Source: Streptococcus pseudopneumoniae
GTDB lineage: Bacteria > Bacillota > Bacilli > Lactobacillales > Streptococcaceae
DNA length: 64,000 nucleotides
NCBI RefSeq assembly: GCF_001070715.1
Contig: NZ_JVRR01000073.1
Span: forward strand, 24,524 to 88,523
Direction of reading: 5' to 3'
Shown: positions 40,032-51,205 of the stretch, in pieces
How the letters are laid out: every line of letters begins with the position of its first letter
Position numbering within the stretch: position 1 is the stretch's first letter
Position numbers and translations under genes: made by a program
The notes under the pieces: model-generated
Database searches by the model: none
What the model was told of the DNA's origin: nothing
What the model saw: the letters and a program-made list of their open reading frames with translations, nothing else

Positions 40032-41306
40032 ATGAACGAAATCAAATGCCCCAACTGTGGGGAAGTCTTTACAGTAAATGAAAGTCAGTATGCCGAACTT
40101 TTGTCTCAAGTGAGAACGGCAGAGTTTGATAAGGAATTGCACGACCGGATGAAGCAGGAACTGGCCTTGGCTGAGCAAAAGGCCATGAATGAACAGCAGT
40201 CTAAACTAGCTCAAAAAGACCAGGAAATTGCGCAATTACAGAGTCAAATTCAAAACTTTGATACAGAAAAAGAATTGGCCAAGAAAGAGGTTGAACAGAC
40301 AAGCCATCAGGCCTTATTGGCTAAGGATAAGGAAGTACAGGCCTTGGAAAACCAATTGGCTACCTTGCGTTTGGAGCATGAAAATCAACTGCAAAAGACC
40401 CTTTCTGACCTAGAAAAAGAACGGGATCAGGTTAAAAACCAGCTTCTTTTACAAGAAAAAGAAAACGAGCTTTCTCTTGCTTCTGTTAAGCAAAACTACG
40501 AAGCCCAGCTCAAGGCAGCAAGTGAACAAGTCGAATTTTATAAGAATTTCAAAGCCCAACAATCCACAAAAGCCATCGGGGAAAGTTTGGAACACTATGC
40601 GGAAAGTGAGTTTAACAAGGTTCGCAGTTTTGCCTTTCCAAATGCTTACTTTGAAAAGGATAACAAGGTTTCTGCGCGTGGGTCTAAGGGGGACTTTATC
40701 TTCCGCGAGAGTGATGAAAATGGTGTTGAAATCATTTCCATCATGTTTGAGATGAAAAATGAAGCGGACGGAACAGAGAAGAAGCATAAGAATGAAGATT
40801 TTTATAAGGAATTGGACAAGGACCGTCGGGAGAAGAACTGTGAATATGCGGTTTTGGTGACCATGCTTGAAGCTGATAACGACTACTTTAACACAGGGAT
40901 TGTTGATGTCAGTCATGAGTATGAAAAGATGTATGTGGTTCGTCCTCAATTCTTTATCCAGTTGATTGGGCTCTTGCGAAATGCGGCGCTAAATTCCCTA
41001 AAATACAAGCAGGAGTTGGCCTTGGTTCGCGAACAAAATATTGATATTACGCATTTTGAAGAAGACTTGGATGCCTTTAAACAGGCCTTTGCTAAGAACT
41101 ATAATTCAGCTTCTACCAACTTTGGTAAGGCAATCGATGAAATCGACAAGGCTATCAAACGTATGGAAGAGGTTAAAAAGTTCCTAACAACATCTGAAAA
41201 CCAACTCCGCCTTGCAAACAATAAATTGGAAGATGTTTCGGTCAAAAAATTGACTCGAAAAAATCCAACCATGAAAGCGAAGTTTGAAGCACTGAAGGGG
41301 GAGTGA
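40032..41306 (+). CDS. DUF2130 protein: coiled coil plus PD-(D/E)xK-like domain
   Basis: Unassigned protein (424 aa). An N-terminal CPNCG knuckle (residues 6-10) is followed by a long Gln/Glu/Lys-rich coiled coil (about 25-170). The middle domain has GSKGDFIF (D221) and IMFEMKNE (E240, K242), which fits the D...E-x-K pattern of restriction-endonuclease-like folds. A helical C-terminus ends in a basic tail. The family is widespread in bacteria and some phages and may act on nucleic acid, but I know of no proven function. Own promoter; truB follows 10 bases later. Confidence 0.8.
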   Translation: MNEIKCPNCGEVFTVNESQYAELLSQVRTAEFDKELHDRMKQELALAEQKAMNEQQSKLAQKDQEIAQLQSQIQNFDTEKELAKKEVEQTSHQALLAKDKEVQALENQLATLRLEHENQLQKTLSDLEKERDQVKNQLLLQEKENELSLASVKQNYEAQLKAASEQVEFYKNFKAQQSTKAIGESLEHYAESEFNKVRSFAFPNAYFEKDNKVSARGSKGDFIFRESDENGVEIISIMFEMKNEADGTEKKHKNEDFYKELDKDRREKNCEYAVLVTMLEADNDYFNTGIVDVSHEYEKMYVVRPQFFIQLIGLLRNAALNSLKYKQELALVREQNIDITHFEEDLDAFKQAFAKNYNSASTNFGKAIDEIDKAIKRMEEVKKFLTTSENQLRLANNKLEDVSVKKLTRKNPTMKAKFEALKGE

Positions 41307-41316
41307 GAAAGCAAAA

Positions 41317-42195
41317 ATGAACGGTATTATCAACTTAAAAAAAGAAGCGGGGATGACCTCGCATGATGCGGTTTTTAAACTGCGTAAGATTTTGGGCACC
41401 AAGAAAATTGGTCATGGTGGGACCTTGGATCCGGATGTGGTGGGTGTTTTGCCCATTGCGGTTGGCAAGGCAACCCGCATGGTCGAGTTTATGCAGGATG
41501 AGGGCAAGGTCTATGAGGGAGAAATCACTCTGGGCTATTCCACGACGACTGAGGATGCCAGTGGGGAAGTGGTCGCAGAGACACCTGTTTTATCGCACTT
41601 GGATGAAAAGCTTGTTGATGAAGCAATCGCCAGTCTGACAGGACCTATTATTCAGATTCCGCCTATGTATTCGGCTGTCAAGGTCAATGGTCGCAAGCTC
41701 TATGAGTATGCGCGTGCTGGTCAGGAAGTGGAGCGCCCAGAACGTCAGGTGACCATTTATCAATTTGAGCGGACAAGTCCGATTTCTTATGAGGGGAATC
41801 TAGCACGCTTTACTTTTCGTGTGAAATGCAGCAAGGGGACTTACATCCGTACCTTATCGGTTGACTTGGGAGAGAAGCTTGGTTATGCGGCTCATATGTC
41901 ACATCTGACTCGGACTAGTGCTGCGGGTTTACAGTTAGAAGATGCTCTTACCTTGGAAGAAATTGCTGAAAAAGTGGAGGCTGGTCAATTGGACTTTCTC
42001 CATCCTCTAGAGATTGGGACAGGCGACCTTGTACAAGTTTTCCTAAGTTCAGAAGAGGCTACAGAAGTGCGCTTTGGTCGTTTTATCGAACTCGAACAAA
42101 CAGAACAAGAACTGGCTGCCTTTGAAGGCAATCAATTGCTAGCTATTTTAGAAAAAAGGGACAATCTCTATAAGCCAAGGAAGGTTTTTATCTAA
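41317..42195 (+). CDS. truB: tRNA pseudouridine(55) synthase TruB
   Basis: Forms pseudouridine 55 in the T-loop of tRNAs (292 aa). Motifs: [19 protein letters not shown] with the catalytic Asp in LDP, and [13 protein letters not shown], plus the C-terminal part. Translated just after the DUF2130 gene, whose last codons hold the GGGGGAG ribosome site. Confidence 0.96.
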   Translation: MNGIINLKKEAGMTSHDAVFKLRKILGTKKIGHGGTLDPDVVGVLPIAVGKATRMVEFMQDEGKVYEGEITLGYSTTTEDASGEVVAETPVLSHLDEKLVDEAIASLTGPIIQIPPMYSAVKVNGRKLYEYARAGQEVERPERQVTIYQFERTSPISYEGNLARFTFRVKCSKGTYIRTLSVDLGEKLGYAAHMSHLTRTSAAGLQLEDALTLEEIAEKVEAGQLDFLHPLEIGTGDLVQVFLSSEEATEVRFGRFIELEQTEQELAAFEGNQLLAILEKRDNLYKPRKVFI

Positions 42196-42267
42196 TCTAA
42201 CTGGAGTGTGGGGATGGAATTCTTCCCCTTGACTATCCAAATCAGACTATAAATTTTGCTAAAAATG

Positions 42268-42276
42268 TGATAGAAT
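42268..42276 (+). promoter_or_regulatory. Extended -10 promoter of udk
   Basis: TGATAGAAT, 29 bases before the udk ATG. A GGGGA..TCCCC hairpin without a T run precedes it. Confidence 0.55.
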
Positions 42277-42305
42277 AGACGACGGATAAAAAAACGGAGG
42301 ATAGC

Positions 42306-42944
42306 ATGCAAAATAGACCAATCATTATCGGAGTGACAGGTGGTTCTGGTGGTGGTAAGACCAGTGTTTCAAGAGCCATTTTATCGCATTTTCCTGATGA
42401 AAAGATTTCCATGATCGAGCATGATTCATACTACAAGGATCAGTCTCATTTGACCTTTGAAGAGCGTGTCAAAACCAACTATGACCATCCTTTTGCCTTT
42501 GATACAGATTTGATGATCGAGCAGATTAAGGAATTGTTGGCAGGGCGTCCGGTGGACATCCCGACCTATGACTATACAGAGCATACACGAAGTAGCAAGA
42601 CTTATCGTCAGGAGCCTCAAGATGTCTTTATCGTTGAGGGGATTTTAGTCTTGGAGGACAAGCGCCTGCGCGATTTGATGGATATTAAGATTTTTGTGGA
42701 TACGGATGACGATGTGCGCATTATTCGTCGTATCAAGCGTGATATGGAAGAGCGTGGCCGTAGCCTTGATAGCGTTATTGATCAGTATTTAGGTGTGGTT
42801 AAACCAATGTACCACCAGTTTATCGAGCCAACCAAGCGTTATGCTGATATTGTCATTCCTGAAGGGGTCAGCAATACCGTGGCTATTGACCTGTTGACGA
42901 CCAAGATTGCTAAGATTTTGGAAGAAGCTCGAAATAGTAAATAA
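42306..42944 (+). CDS. udk: Uridine kinase
   Basis: Phosphorylates uridine and cytidine in pyrimidine salvage (212 aa). P-loop [12 protein letters not shown] at the N-terminus, [11 protein letters not shown] (substrate region), [11 protein letters not shown] (Walker B) and [16 protein letters not shown] (lid). Own promoter and a GC-rich terminator right after. Confidence 0.97.
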   Translation: MQNRPIIIGVTGGSGGGKTSVSRAILSHFPDEKISMIEHDSYYKDQSHLTFEERVKTNYDHPFAFDTDLMIEQIKELLAGRPVDIPTYDYTEHTRSSKTYRQEPQDVFIVEGILVLEDKRLRDLMDIKIFVDTDDDVRIIRRIKRDMEERGRSLDSVIDQYLGVVKPMYHQFIEPTKRYADIVIPEGVSNTVAIDLLTTKIAKILEEARNSK

Positions 42945-42952
42945 ACAGATTT

Positions 42953-42974
42953 GGAGGCCGTGCCTCCTTTTTTA
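42953..42974 (+). terminator. Terminator of udk
   Basis: GGAGGC-CGT-GCCTCC followed by T6. Confidence 0.92.
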
Positions 42975-43021
42975 TTTTTCCCTTATAATGGTACATAAAT
43001 GAAGATTTTTAGGCATATTTT

Positions 43022-43030
43022 TGGTATAAT
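43022..43030 (+). promoter_or_regulatory. Extended -10 promoter of the xseA-recN operon
   Basis: TGGTATAAT, about 40 bases before the xseA start. Confidence 0.7.
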
Positions 43031-43070
43031 AATACCCATGAAAGAGCAAGAAAATGAATAGTAGGTGGAG

Positions 43071-44411
43071 ATGGAAAAGTATTTATCGGTAACAACTTTG
43101 ACCAAGTATCTGAAAATGAAATTCGATAAAGACCCTTACTTGGAACGGGTCTATTTAACTGGTCAAGTTTCCAACTTTCGTAAACGACCTACTCACCAAT
43201 ATTTCTCCCTAAAGGATGACCATGCAGTTATTCAAGCGACTATTTGGTCTGGGGTTTATCAGAAATTAGGTTTCGACCTAGAAGAAGGAATGAAAATCAA
43301 TGTGATTGGGCGTGTGCAGGTCTATGAACCAAGTGGTAGCTACTCCATCATCATTGAAAAGGCAGAGCCTGATGGGGTTGGGGCGCTTGCGATTCAGTTT
43401 GAACAACTCAAGAAAAAATTGACAGAAGAAGGTCTGTTTCAAGAGAGGTTCAAACAACCTCTTCCTCAGTTTGCTAAGCGAATTGGTGTAGTGACCAGTC
43501 GCAGTGGAGCCGTGATTCGAGATATTATCACGACCGTCAGCAGGCGATTCCCAGGTGTCGATATCCTGCTTTATCCAACTAAGGTGCAAGGTGAAGGGGC
43601 AGCAGAAGAAATTGCTCGAAATATTGCGCGTGCTAATCAACGGGACGATTTGGATTTGCTGATTATTGGTCGTGGTGGAGGTTCTATCGAGGATCTTTGG
43701 GCCTTTAACGAAGAAATTGTGGTACGAGCTATTTTTGAATCTCGTTTACCAATCATTTCTAGTGTAGGGCATGAGACGGATGTGACCTTGGCGGATTTTG
43801 TTGCAGATAGACGGGCTGCGACGCCGACAGCAGCGGCTGAACTGACAACACCTGTGACCAAGTTAGATGTATTAGCTCATTTGCAAAATCAAGAAAAACG
43901 GATGGCAACAGCAGTCCGAAATGTCCTATCGAAGAAACAAGAAGCTTTGAAAAAATGCAGTCAGTCTGTTATCTTTAGACAGCCAGAGCGTTTGTATGAT
44001 GGCTATATGCAACGCTTGGATCAACTGCAACTGCGCTTAAAACAAAATTTGCGAACACGGATTTCTGATAACAAACAGATAGTACAAGCAAGGACGCATC
44101 GACTGGTACAATTATCACCTGTTACCAAAATCCAACGCTATCAGGACAGACTAGCTCAGTTGGACAAGCTCCTCCGTAGCCAAATGGCGCTGGTTTATGA
44201 TGCCAAGGTTGCTGAAGTCAAGCGACTTTCGGAAGCCTTACTGATATTGGATACCAGTCGAATCGTGGCGCGTGGCTATGCTATTGTCAAGAAAGAAGAG
44301 TCCGTTGTAGATTCGGTTGAGAGTTTGAAGAAAAAAGACCAAGTGACGCTTTTGATGCGAGATGGTCAAGTAGAATTAGAGGTTAAAGATGTCAAAACAA
44401 AAGAAATTTGA
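43071..44411 (+). CDS. xseA: Exodeoxyribonuclease VII large subunit
   Basis: Single-strand DNA exonuclease subunit (446 aa). An N-terminal OB fold ([22 protein letters not shown]) precedes the catalytic core ([56 protein letters not shown]) and a long coiled coil. ATG 43071 is preferred over a GTG at 43065 that overlaps the ribosome site. xseB overlaps its 3' end by 23 bases. Confidence 0.96.
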   Translation: MEKYLSVTTLTKYLKMKFDKDPYLERVYLTGQVSNFRKRPTHQYFSLKDDHAVIQATIWSGVYQKLGFDLEEGMKINVIGRVQVYEPSGSYSIIIEKAEPDGVGALAIQFEQLKKKLTEEGLFQERFKQPLPQFAKRIGVVTSRSGAVIRDIITTVSRRFPGVDILLYPTKVQGEGAAEEIARNIARANQRDDLDLLIIGRGGGSIEDLWAFNEEIVVRAIFESRLPIISSVGHETDVTLADFVADRRAATPTAAAELTTPVTKLDVLAHLQNQEKRMATAVRNVLSKKQEALKKCSQSVIFRQPERLYDGYMQRLDQLQLRLKQNLRTRISDNKQIVQARTHRLVQLSPVTKIQRYQDRLAQLDKLLRSQMALVYDAKVAEVKRLSEALLILDTSRIVARGYAIVKKEESVVDSVESLKKKDQVTLLMRDGQVELEVKDVKTKEI

Positions 44412-44601
44412 GGAAAATCTAGCAGAACTGGAGACCATTGTCCAAAGTTTGGAAAATGGTGAAATTGCTCTGGAAGATGCGATTGCTGCCTTTCAAAAGG
44501 GCATGGTCTTGTCAAAAGAGCTCCAAGCTACGCTAGACAAGGCTGAAAAGACCTTGGTCAAGGTCATGCAAGAAGACGGAACAGAAAGTGATTTTGAATG
44601 A
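44389..44601 (+). CDS. xseB: Exodeoxyribonuclease VII small subunit
   Basis: 70-residue partner of XseA; the pattern [26 protein letters not shown] and the FQKGM...LL helix are typical. Overlaps both xseA and (by 4 bases) ispA, giving tight translational coupling. Confidence 0.95.
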   Translation: MSKQKKFEENLAELETIVQSLENGEIALEDAIAAFQKGMVLSKELQATLDKAEKTLVKVMQEDGTESDFE

Positions 44602-45473
44602 AGAAGCAAGAAAAATTAGCTCTTGTCGAGTCGGCTTTGGAAGACTTTTATGGAGATCAGCAGTTTGCTTCTAGTTTGAGGGAGTCTGTTCTCTATTCCA
44701 TTCATGCTGGTGGCAAGCGTATTCGACCCTTTCTCTTGTTAGAAGTTCTGGAAGCCTTGCAGGTCGCTATTAAACCTGCTCACGCGCAGGTGGCTGCTGC
44801 CTTGGAAATGATTCATACCGGGAGCTTGATTCATGATGATCTTCCAGCTATGGATGATGATGATTATCGTCGAGGGCGTTTGACCAACCATAAGAAATTC
44901 GGTGAAGCTATGGCCATTTTGGCTGGAGATGCCTTGTTTCTAGATCCTTATGCCTTGATAGCGCAAGCAGATTTGCCAAGTCAGATCAAGGTGGACTTGA
45001 TTGCTAACTTATCGCTTGCTTCGGGAAGTCTAGGCATGGTGGCAGGGCAAGTTTTGGATATGGAAGGTGAACACCAGCATTTGTCTTTGGAAGAACTTCA
45101 GACCATTCATGCTAATAAGACTGGAAAACTACTAGCCTATCCCTTCCAAGCGGCTGCTATCATTGCGGAATTGGCACCTGAAATGCAGGTGAAGCTGAAA
45201 ACTGTTGGTGAATTGATTGGACTTGCTTTTCAAGTTAGAGATGATGTGCTAGATGTGACAGCTAGTTTTGAGGAAATTGGCAAGACACCTCAAAAGGACC
45301 TACAGGCTGAAAAGTCAACCTACCCAGCCTTATTGGGCTTGGAAGAGGCTATTGCCTTTTGTAACCAAACCTTGGATCAAGCTAATGCCAAATTAGAAGA
45401 AATTGCCCAGCAGATTCCCTTTGAAACAGAATCGATTGTAAAAGTAGTAGAAAGTTTGAGAATCAATGGCTAA
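44598..45473 (+). CDS. ispA: Farnesyl diphosphate synthase (polyprenyl synthetase)
   Basis: Isoprenoid chain synthase (291 aa) providing FPP for undecaprenyl phosphate. The first Asp-rich motif is in [17 protein letters not shown] and the second in [11 protein letters not shown]; the substrate Arg/Lys region is [14 protein letters not shown]. The residues before the first Asp motif are small enough for a C15 product. Coupled to xseB and tlyA by overlaps. Confidence 0.94.
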   Translation: MKKQEKLALVESALEDFYGDQQFASSLRESVLYSIHAGGKRIRPFLLLEVLEALQVAIKPAHAQVAAALEMIHTGSLIHDDLPAMDDDDYRRGRLTNHKKFGEAMAILAGDALFLDPYALIAQADLPSQIKVDLIANLSLASGSLGMVAGQVLDMEGEHQHLSLEELQTIHANKTGKLLAYPFQAAAIIAELAPEMQVKLKTVGELIGLAFQVRDDVLDVTASFEEIGKTPQKDLQAEKSTYPALLGLEEAIAFCNQTLDQANAKLEEIAQQIPFETESIVKVVESLRING

Positions 45474-46281
45474 GGAAAGAGTGGATGTACTAGCTTATAA
45501 ACAGGGCTTGTTTGAAACGCGAGAGCAGGCCAAGCGCGGTGTCATGGCTGGCCTAGTCGTAGCAGTCCTGAATGGAGAACGGTTTGACAAGCCAGGAGAG
45601 AAAATTCCAGATGACACCGAGCTGAAACTCAAGGGTGAAAAACTCAAATATGTTAGTCGTGGTGGCTTGAAACTGGAAAAGGCTTTGCAGGTCTTTGATT
45701 TGTCAGTTGATGGAGCGACCACAATTGATATCGGTGCTTCTACTGGAGGTTTTACCGATGTCATGTTGCAAAATGGTGCTGAGTTAGTTTATGCAGTCGA
45801 TGTTGGTACCAATCAGTTGGCTTGGAAATTACGCCAAGACCCACGGGTTGTCAGCATGGAGCAGTTTAATTTCCGCTATGCTGAAAAGACTGATTTCGAG
45901 CAGGAACCGAGCTTTGCCAGCATTGATGTGAGTTTCATTTCCCTCAGTCTTATTTTGCCGGCCTTGCACCGTGTCTTGGCTAATCAAGGTCAGGTTGTGG
46001 CTTTGGTTAAGCCCCAGTTTGAGGCAGGACGTGAGCAGATTGGGAAAAATGGAATTATTCGAGATGCCAAGGTTCATCAGAATGTCCTTGAATCTGTCAC
46101 AGCTATGGCAGTAGAGGAAGGCTTTTCAGTCCTTGGATTGGATTTTTCTCCCATCCAAGGTGGGCATGGAAATATTGAATTTTTAGCGTATTTGAAAAAA
46201 GAAGAATCAGCAAGCAATCAAGTTCTTGCTGAAATTGAAGAAGTAGTAGAGAGGGCGCATAGTCAATTTAAAAATGAATAA
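45466..46281 (+). CDS. tlyA: TlyA family rRNA (cytidine-2'-O) methyltransferase
   Basis: 271 aa with an N-terminal S4 RNA-binding domain (VDVLAYKQGLFETREQAKRG) and an FtsJ-like methyltransferase domain (IDIGASTGGFTDVMLQNGA; VALVKPQFEAG). In mycobacteria TlyA 2'-O-methylates 16S and 23S rRNA; the 'hemolysin' name is historical. Overlaps its neighbours ispA and ahrC by 8 bases each. Confidence 0.88.
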   Translation: MAKERVDVLAYKQGLFETREQAKRGVMAGLVVAVLNGERFDKPGEKIPDDTELKLKGEKLKYVSRGGLKLEKALQVFDLSVDGATTIDIGASTGGFTDVMLQNGAELVYAVDVGTNQLAWKLRQDPRVVSMEQFNFRYAEKTDFEQEPSFASIDVSFISLSLILPALHRVLANQGQVVALVKPQFEAGREQIGKNGIIRDAKVHQNVLESVTAMAVEEGFSVLGLDFSPIQGGHGNIEFLAYLKKEESASNQVLAEIEEVVERAHSQFKNE

Positions 46282-46705
46282 AAAAGAGAGACTTGAAAAA
46301 ATTAGACGATTTGTGACAGATTATCAAATCGGCACGCAAGAAGAAATTGTAGAATATTTGAAAGAAGCAGGAATCACTGCTACTCAGGCAACGGTATCAC
46401 GGGATATCAAAGAACTAGGTATTGTCAAAATTCCTTTGAGAGATAACACCTATGTCTATGAATTACCAAAATCAATCGTAAAAAGTTTGCAACTGGCTGA
46501 AGACAATATTGAGTCAGCCGTATTGATGGACAAGATGATTAATCTCCAAGTTATTCCAGGAAATACAGCCTTTGTAAAAGCTCAGTTAATCGAGACTTTT
46601 GCGGACAAGATTTTTAGCTGTTTAGCTGATGATAGTTCGATTTTAGTCATTGCCAGAAGTGAAAGTCTAGCTGAGGAAATCTTTGAACAAGTAAAAAATT
46701 GGTAG
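46274..46705 (+). CDS. ahrC: ArgR-family regulator AhrC
   Basis: 143-residue arginine repressor family member. DNA-binding N-terminus: RRFVTDYQIGTQEEIVEYL and TQATVSRDIKELGIVKI; C-terminal arginine/oligomerisation domain: KAQLIETFADKIFSCLADDSS. Position next to recN matches the gene called ahrC in pneumococcus, which acts with ArgR1 in arginine regulation. It is the second ArgR paralog in the window (the first is at 23847-24317). Confidence 0.88.
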   Translation: MNKKERLEKIRRFVTDYQIGTQEEIVEYLKEAGITATQATVSRDIKELGIVKIPLRDNTYVYELPKSIVKSLQLAEDNIESAVLMDKMINLQVIPGNTAFVKAQLIETFADKIFSCLADDSSILVIARSESLAEEIFEQVKNW

Positions 46706-46711
46706 GTCTAT

Positions 46712-48379
46712 ATGTTACTTGAAATTTCGATAAAAAACTTTGCCATTATTGAGGCTATTTCTCTCAATTTTGAAAAGGGAATGACTGTCCTGACTGGTGA
46801 AACGGGTGCAGGGAAGTCGATTATCATTGATGCCATGAATATGATGTTGGGAGCTCGTGCGACGACAGATGTTATTCGTCATGGTGCGCCAAAGGCAGAG
46901 ATAGAGGGGCTTTTCTCAGTTGAGAATAGTCGCCTTTTACAGGAAATTTTTGATGAGCAAGGTTTGGAAATGGGTGATGAAATTATCATCCGTCGAGAAA
47001 TCTTACAAAATGGTCGTAGTATTAGTCGTGTCAATGGCCAGATGGTCAATCTGTCTGTTTTGCGGGCTATTGGGCAACATCTGGTGGATATACATGGGCA
47101 ACATGACCAAGAAGAGTTAATGCGTCCCCAACTTCATATCCAGATGTTGGATGAATTTGGCGATGCAGCTTTTTGGGACTTGAAAGAAACCTATCAAACG
47201 AGTTTTGATGCCTACCGTAAAATGCGTAAGCAGGTTCTGGAAGTCAAGAAAAACCAACAGGAACACAAGGCACGTATCGAAATGTTAGAATTTCAAATGG
47301 CAGAGATTGAGGCAGCAAACTTGCAGGCTGGAGAAGACCTGGCTCTCAATCAAGAGCAAGATAAACTGCTCAACCATAAAAATATTGCGGATACACTGAC
47401 CAATGCCTACAGCATGTTGGACAATGAAGATTTTTCAAGTCTAGCCAATGTTCGTTCAGCCATGAATGATATGGAAAGTGTTGAAGAGTATGACCCTGAA
47501 TACCGTGAAATTTCAAGCTCTCTGTCTGAGACTTATTATGTCTTAGAAGACATTAGCAAGCGTCTGGAAGCTATTATTGAGGACCTTGATTTTGACGGCA
47601 ATCGTCTCATGCAGGTTGAGAATCGTTTGGATCTCCTTCATACCATTACCCGTAAGTATGGTGGGACTGTAGACGATGTCTTGCTTTATTTTGCCAAGAT
47701 CACGGAAGAATACAATCTCTTGACAGGCAATAATCTTTCGTCTGAGGACATGGAAACAGAGCTTAAGAAGTTGGAAGTCAATCTTGTCAATTTGGCAGGT
47801 CAACTTGCTTCTGCTCGTCATGATTTGGCTCAGCAATTGGAAGCCGAGATTAAACAAGAACTGCAAGACCTTTATATGGAAAAAGCCCAGTTTCAAGTTC
47901 GTTTTAGCAAGGGTAAATTCAGTCGTGAGGGCAATGAAATGGTCGAATTTTACATTTCAACCAATCCTGGAGAAGACTTTAAACCCTTGGTCAAGGTTGC
48001 GTCTGGTGGGGAATTATCCCGTCTCATGCTAGCCATTAAGTCTGCCTTTTCACGTAAAGAAGGTAAGACTAGCATTGTCTTTGATGAGGTGGATACGGGA
48101 GTTTCAGGCCGTGTAGCTCAGGCTATTGCACAGAAGATTCACAAGATTGGCCAACATGGGCAGGTTCTAGCTATTTCCCATTTACCACAAGTGATTGCGA
48201 TTGCGGATTATCAATTCTTTATTGAGAAGATTAGCAATGACCATTCAACAGTTTCGACTGTTCGTCTCTTGACGGTTGAAGAGCGAGTGGAGGAAGTTGC
48301 TAAGATGTTGGCAGGTGATGATGTGACGGAAGCAGCCCTGACGCAAGCCAGAGAATTGTTGAGAAACAGGGAGAAATAA
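46712..48379 (+). CDS. recN: DNA repair protein RecN
   Basis: SMC-like ATPase for double-strand break repair (555 aa). Walker A VLTGETGAGKSIIIDA near the start, coiled-coil middle, and near the C-terminus the signature VASGGELSRLMLAIKS with Walker B TSIVFDEVDTGVSG. Six bases after ahrC; the conserved order ahrC-recN is seen across Firmicutes. Confidence 0.97.
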   Translation: MLLEISIKNFAIIEAISLNFEKGMTVLTGETGAGKSIIIDAMNMMLGARATTDVIRHGAPKAEIEGLFSVENSRLLQEIFDEQGLEMGDEIIIRREILQNGRSISRVNGQMVNLSVLRAIGQHLVDIHGQHDQEELMRPQLHIQMLDEFGDAAFWDLKETYQTSFDAYRKMRKQVLEVKKNQQEHKARIEMLEFQMAEIEAANLQAGEDLALNQEQDKLLNHKNIADTLTNAYSMLDNEDFSSLANVRSAMNDMESVEEYDPEYREISSSLSETYYVLEDISKRLEAIIEDLDFDGNRLMQVENRLDLLHTITRKYGGTVDDVLLYFAKITEEYNLLTGNNLSSEDMETELKKLEVNLVNLAGQLASARHDLAQQLEAEIKQELQDLYMEKAQFQVRFSKGKFSREGNEMVEFYISTNPGEDFKPLVKVASGGELSRLMLAIKSAFSRKEGKTSIVFDEVDTGVSGRVAQAIAQKIHKIGQHGQVLAISHLPQVIAIADYQFFIEKISNDHSTVSTVRLLTVEERVEEVAKMLAGDDVTEAALTQARELLRNREK

Positions 48380-48380
48380 G

Positions 48381-49109
48381 ATGACAGACTATTATGTAAT
48401 TGGAGATGTTCACGGAAAAGCTGGGATGCTGGAAGACCTTCTCAAAACATGGGATGGTCAGACCCAGTTGCTCTTTCTAGGGGATTTGATTGACCGTGGT
48501 GAAGATAGTCGCCGTGTTCTAGAGATGGTTAAGGACTTGGTCGATAATCAAGGGGCAATCTGTTTGTCAGGAAATCACGAGTATATGTTTTTGACTTGGC
48601 TTGATAACCCAGAAGAAAGCTATGATCACTATCGTCGTAATGGTGGAGATACAACCATTAACTCTATCCTAGGTCGTCCTTTGGATGCACCAGTTGATGG
48701 AGTTGAGGATGCCAAGCGTGTTGCTACCGAAGCAGCAGATTTGGTCGAATTTATTCGTCAAATGCCTTTTGTGGTGGAGACAGACAAGTATATCTTCGTT
48801 CACGCAGGTATTGATTTAACCTTGGATGACTGGCATGAAACCACAGATTATAAAAAGGTTTGGCTTAGAAAACCATTCCACGAAGCAGAAAATCATACTG
48901 GGAAAACTATTGTCTTTGGTCATACACCGGTTTATGGTTTGTTAAAGCAAGACCGAGGTACAGCTGAGCTTTGGACTACAGAAGATGGTAAGATTGGGAT
49001 GGACGGAGGAGCTGTTTATGGTGGTGTCATTCACGGGATTGTCTTTACAGACCAAGGAATGACAGAACACCACTTTATCGAAAATGACGGCTTTGTCGCT
49101 GAAGATTAG
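48381..49109 (+). CDS. Metallophosphatase (calcineurin-like, PrpA/ApaH-type)
   Basis: 242 aa metal-dependent phosphoesterase. Motifs: GDVHGKAGMLEDLL, FLGDLIDRGEDS, LSGNHEYMFLTW, and VFGHTPVYG. The similarity is to bacterial serine/threonine phosphoprotein phosphatase 1-like or symmetrical Ap4A hydrolase-like enzymes; the substrate is not decidable from sequence. It lies 1 base after recN, so it is in the same transcript. Confidence 0.85.
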   Translation: MTDYYVIGDVHGKAGMLEDLLKTWDGQTQLLFLGDLIDRGEDSRRVLEMVKDLVDNQGAICLSGNHEYMFLTWLDNPEESYDHYRRNGGDTTINSILGRPLDAPVDGVEDAKRVATEAADLVEFIRQMPFVVETDKYIFVHAGIDLTLDDWHETTDYKKVWLRKPFHEAENHTGKTIVFGHTPVYGLLKQDRGTAELWTTEDGKIGMDGGAVYGGVIHGIVFTDQGMTEHHFIENDGFVAED

Positions 49110-49130
49110 TACTCCTAGCAGGGTATGGTC

Positions 49131-49159
49131 TTGTCAAAATATCAAAAACAATTTATAAT
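49131..49159 (+). promoter_or_regulatory. Promoter of lepA
   Basis: TTGTCA (49131-49136), 17 bp spacer, TATAAT (49154-49159). Confidence 0.8.
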
Positions 49160-49187
49160 AAATAGATACCCTGAAAGGAAGAGAATC

Positions 49188-51011
49188 ATGAACTTAGAAG
49201 AATTGAAAAAACGACAGGGGAAGATCCGTAACTTCTCTATTATCGCCCATATTGACCACGGGAAATCAACTCTAGCAGACCGCATTTTGGAAAAAACAGA
49301 GACGGTTTCAAGTCGTGAAATGCAGGCCCAGCTTTTGGATAGCATGGATCTAGAGCGGGAACGTGGAATTACTATTAAGTTGAATGCCATCGAGTTGAAT
49401 TACACTGCAAAAGATGGGGAAACTTATATTTTCCACTTGATTGACACACCAGGGCACGTTGACTTTACCTATGAAGTTTCACGTTCGCTAGCTGCCTGTG
49501 AGGGTGCTATTTTGGTGGTCGATGCGGCTCAAGGAATTGAGGCTCAAACTCTTGCCAACGTTTATCTGGCTTTGGATAATGATTTGGAAATCATGCCTAT
49601 CATTAATAAAATTGACCTGCCGGCTGCAGATCCGGAGCGCGTGCGTACAGAGATTGAAGATGTGATTGGTTTGGATGCCAGTGAAGCAGTTTTGGCTTCT
49701 GCCAAGGCTGGTATTGGGATTGAAGAAATCCTCGAGCAAATTGTAGAAAAAGTGCCAGCACCAACAGGTGATGTGACGGCACCACTTAAGGCCTTGATTT
49801 TCGACTCGGTTTACGATGCCTACCGTGGGGTTATCCTCCAAGTGCGTGTCATGGATGGGGTGGTTAAACCTGGCGATAAGATTCAGCTCATGAGCAATGG
49901 CAAGACCTTTGATGTTACCGAAGTCGGTATTTTCACACCAAAAGCAGTTGGGCGTGATTTCCTCGCGACTGGTGACGTTGGTTATATTGCAGCTTCTATC
50001 AAGACGGTTCAAGACACTCGTGTGGGTGATACCGTTACCTTGGCAACCAATCCTGCGGCAGAGCCATTACATGGTTACAAGCAGATGAATCCTATGGTCT
50101 TTGCGGGTCTTTATCCAATTGAGTCAAACAAGTACAATGACCTTCGTGAAGCCCTTGAAAAATTGCAACTGAATGATGCCAGCTTGCAGTTTGAACCAGA
50201 AACATCTCAGGCACTTGGATTTGGTTTCCGTTGTGGATTCCTTGGGCTTCTTCATATGGATGTTATCCAAGAACGTTTGGAGCGTGAGTTCAATATTGAC
50301 CTCATTATGACAGCTCCGTCTGTTATCTATAAGGTTAATTTGACCGACGGGGAGTCTATTGATGTGTCTAACCCGTCTGAGTTCCCAGACCCAACCAAGA
50401 TTGCGACCATTGAAGAGCCTTATGTTAAAGCACAAATCATGGTACCACAGGAGTTTGTAGGAGCAGTGATGGAATTGGCTCAGCGCAAACGTGGGGATTT
50501 TGTGACCATGGACTATATTGATGATAACCGTGTCAATGTTATCTATCAAATTCCACTTGCTGAAATCGTCTTTGACTTCTTTGATAAGCTCAAGTCTTCA
50601 ACGCGTGGTTATGCAAGCTTTGACTATGAATTGTCAGAGTACCGCCCATCTAAGCTGGTGAAAATGGATATCCTCCTCAATGGAGATAAGGTAGATGCCC
50701 TCAGCTTTATCGTTCACAAGGACTTTGCCTACGAACGTGGGAAACTCATCGTTGATAAGCTCAAGAAAATCATCCCTCGTCAACAATTTGAGGTTCCTAT
50801 CCAAGCAGCAATTGGACACAAAATCGTGGCTCGTACGGATATCAAGGCCCTCCGTAAGAACGTACTTGCTAAATGTTATGGTGGTGACGTTTCTCGTAAG
50901 CGTAAACTCCTTGAAAAACAAAAAGCTGGTAAGAAACGCATGAAAGCCATCGGATCAGTAGAAGTTCCGCAAGAAGCCTTCCTCAGCGTCTTGAGCATGG
51001 ATGAAGAGTAG
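49188..51011 (+). CDS. lepA: Elongation factor 4 (LepA)
   Basis: Translational GTPase that back-translocates or rescues ribosomes (607 aa). G1 [14 protein letters not shown]3 [12 protein letters not shown]4 NKIDLP and the LepA-specific C-terminus ([21 protein letters not shown]). The ATG at 49188 with GAAAGGA upstream is chosen; an in-frame extension to 49125 would overlap the promoter. Terminator follows. Confidence 0.97.
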   Translation: MNLEELKKRQGKIRNFSIIAHIDHGKSTLADRILEKTETVSSREMQAQLLDSMDLERERGITIKLNAIELNYTAKDGETYIFHLIDTPGHVDFTYEVSRSLAACEGAILVVDAAQGIEAQTLANVYLALDNDLEIMPIINKIDLPAADPERVRTEIEDVIGLDASEAVLASAKAGIGIEEILEQIVEKVPAPTGDVTAPLKALIFDSVYDAYRGVILQVRVMDGVVKPGDKIQLMSNGKTFDVTEVGIFTPKAVGRDFLATGDVGYIAASIKTVQDTRVGDTVTLATNPAAEPLHGYKQMNPMVFAGLYPIESNKYNDLREALEKLQLNDASLQFEPETSQALGFGFRCGFLGLLHMDVIQERLEREFNIDLIMTAPSVIYKVNLTDGESIDVSNPSEFPDPTKIATIEEPYVKAQIMVPQEFVGAVMELAQRKRGDFVTMDYIDDNRVNVIYQIPLAEIVFDFFDKLKSSTRGYASFDYELSEYRPSKLVKMDILLNGDKVDALSFIVHKDFAYERGKLIVDKLKKIIPRQQFEVPIQAAIGHKIVARTDIKALRKNVLAKCYGGDVSRKRKLLEKQKAGKKRMKAIGSVEVPQEAFLSVLSMDEE

Positions 51012-51063
51012 TTGTTTAATTGCATTTCCTTCTTCATAGGAAATTTATATAAGAATCAATAGT

Positions 51064-51092
51064 AAAGCAGGCTTAAATGGTCTGCTTTTTTT
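51064..51092 (+). terminator. Terminator of lepA
   Basis: AAAGCAG / CTGCTTT stem followed by a T run. Confidence 0.8.
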
Positions 51093-51125
51093 GTTTCTAG
51101 AACAGAAAAAATGTTTGAAATGTTT

Positions 51126-51175
51126 GTTTATGTGTTTGTTTTTTTACAGCAAACCATAAAAACAACAAAAATATA
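51126..51175 (+). promoter_or_regulatory. Candidate LacR operator region upstream of the gat-type operon
   Basis: GTTTATGTGTTTGTTTTTT (51126-51144) is the complement-strand version of the A/C-rich word at 54780-54797 before lacA; ACAACAAAAATATA (51162-51175) resembles the word before lacR. Inferred operator. Confidence 0.45.
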
Positions 51176-51205
51176 AAAAAAGAGACAAAAAACAACAGAA
51201 AGTCG

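Noticed and set aside
40449..40949. Long minus-strand frame across the DUF2130 gene
   Set aside because: Shadow of a codon-biased gene; hydrophobic/phenylalanine-rich composition is an artefact of antisense Lys/Glu codons.
43038..43061. Seven-codon ORF (MKEQENE) before xseA
   Set aside because: Has no ribosome site and is short enough to be chance.
49488..50012. Long minus-strand frame opposite lepA
   Set aside because: Antisense shadow of a conserved GTPase gene with no promoter or ribosome site.
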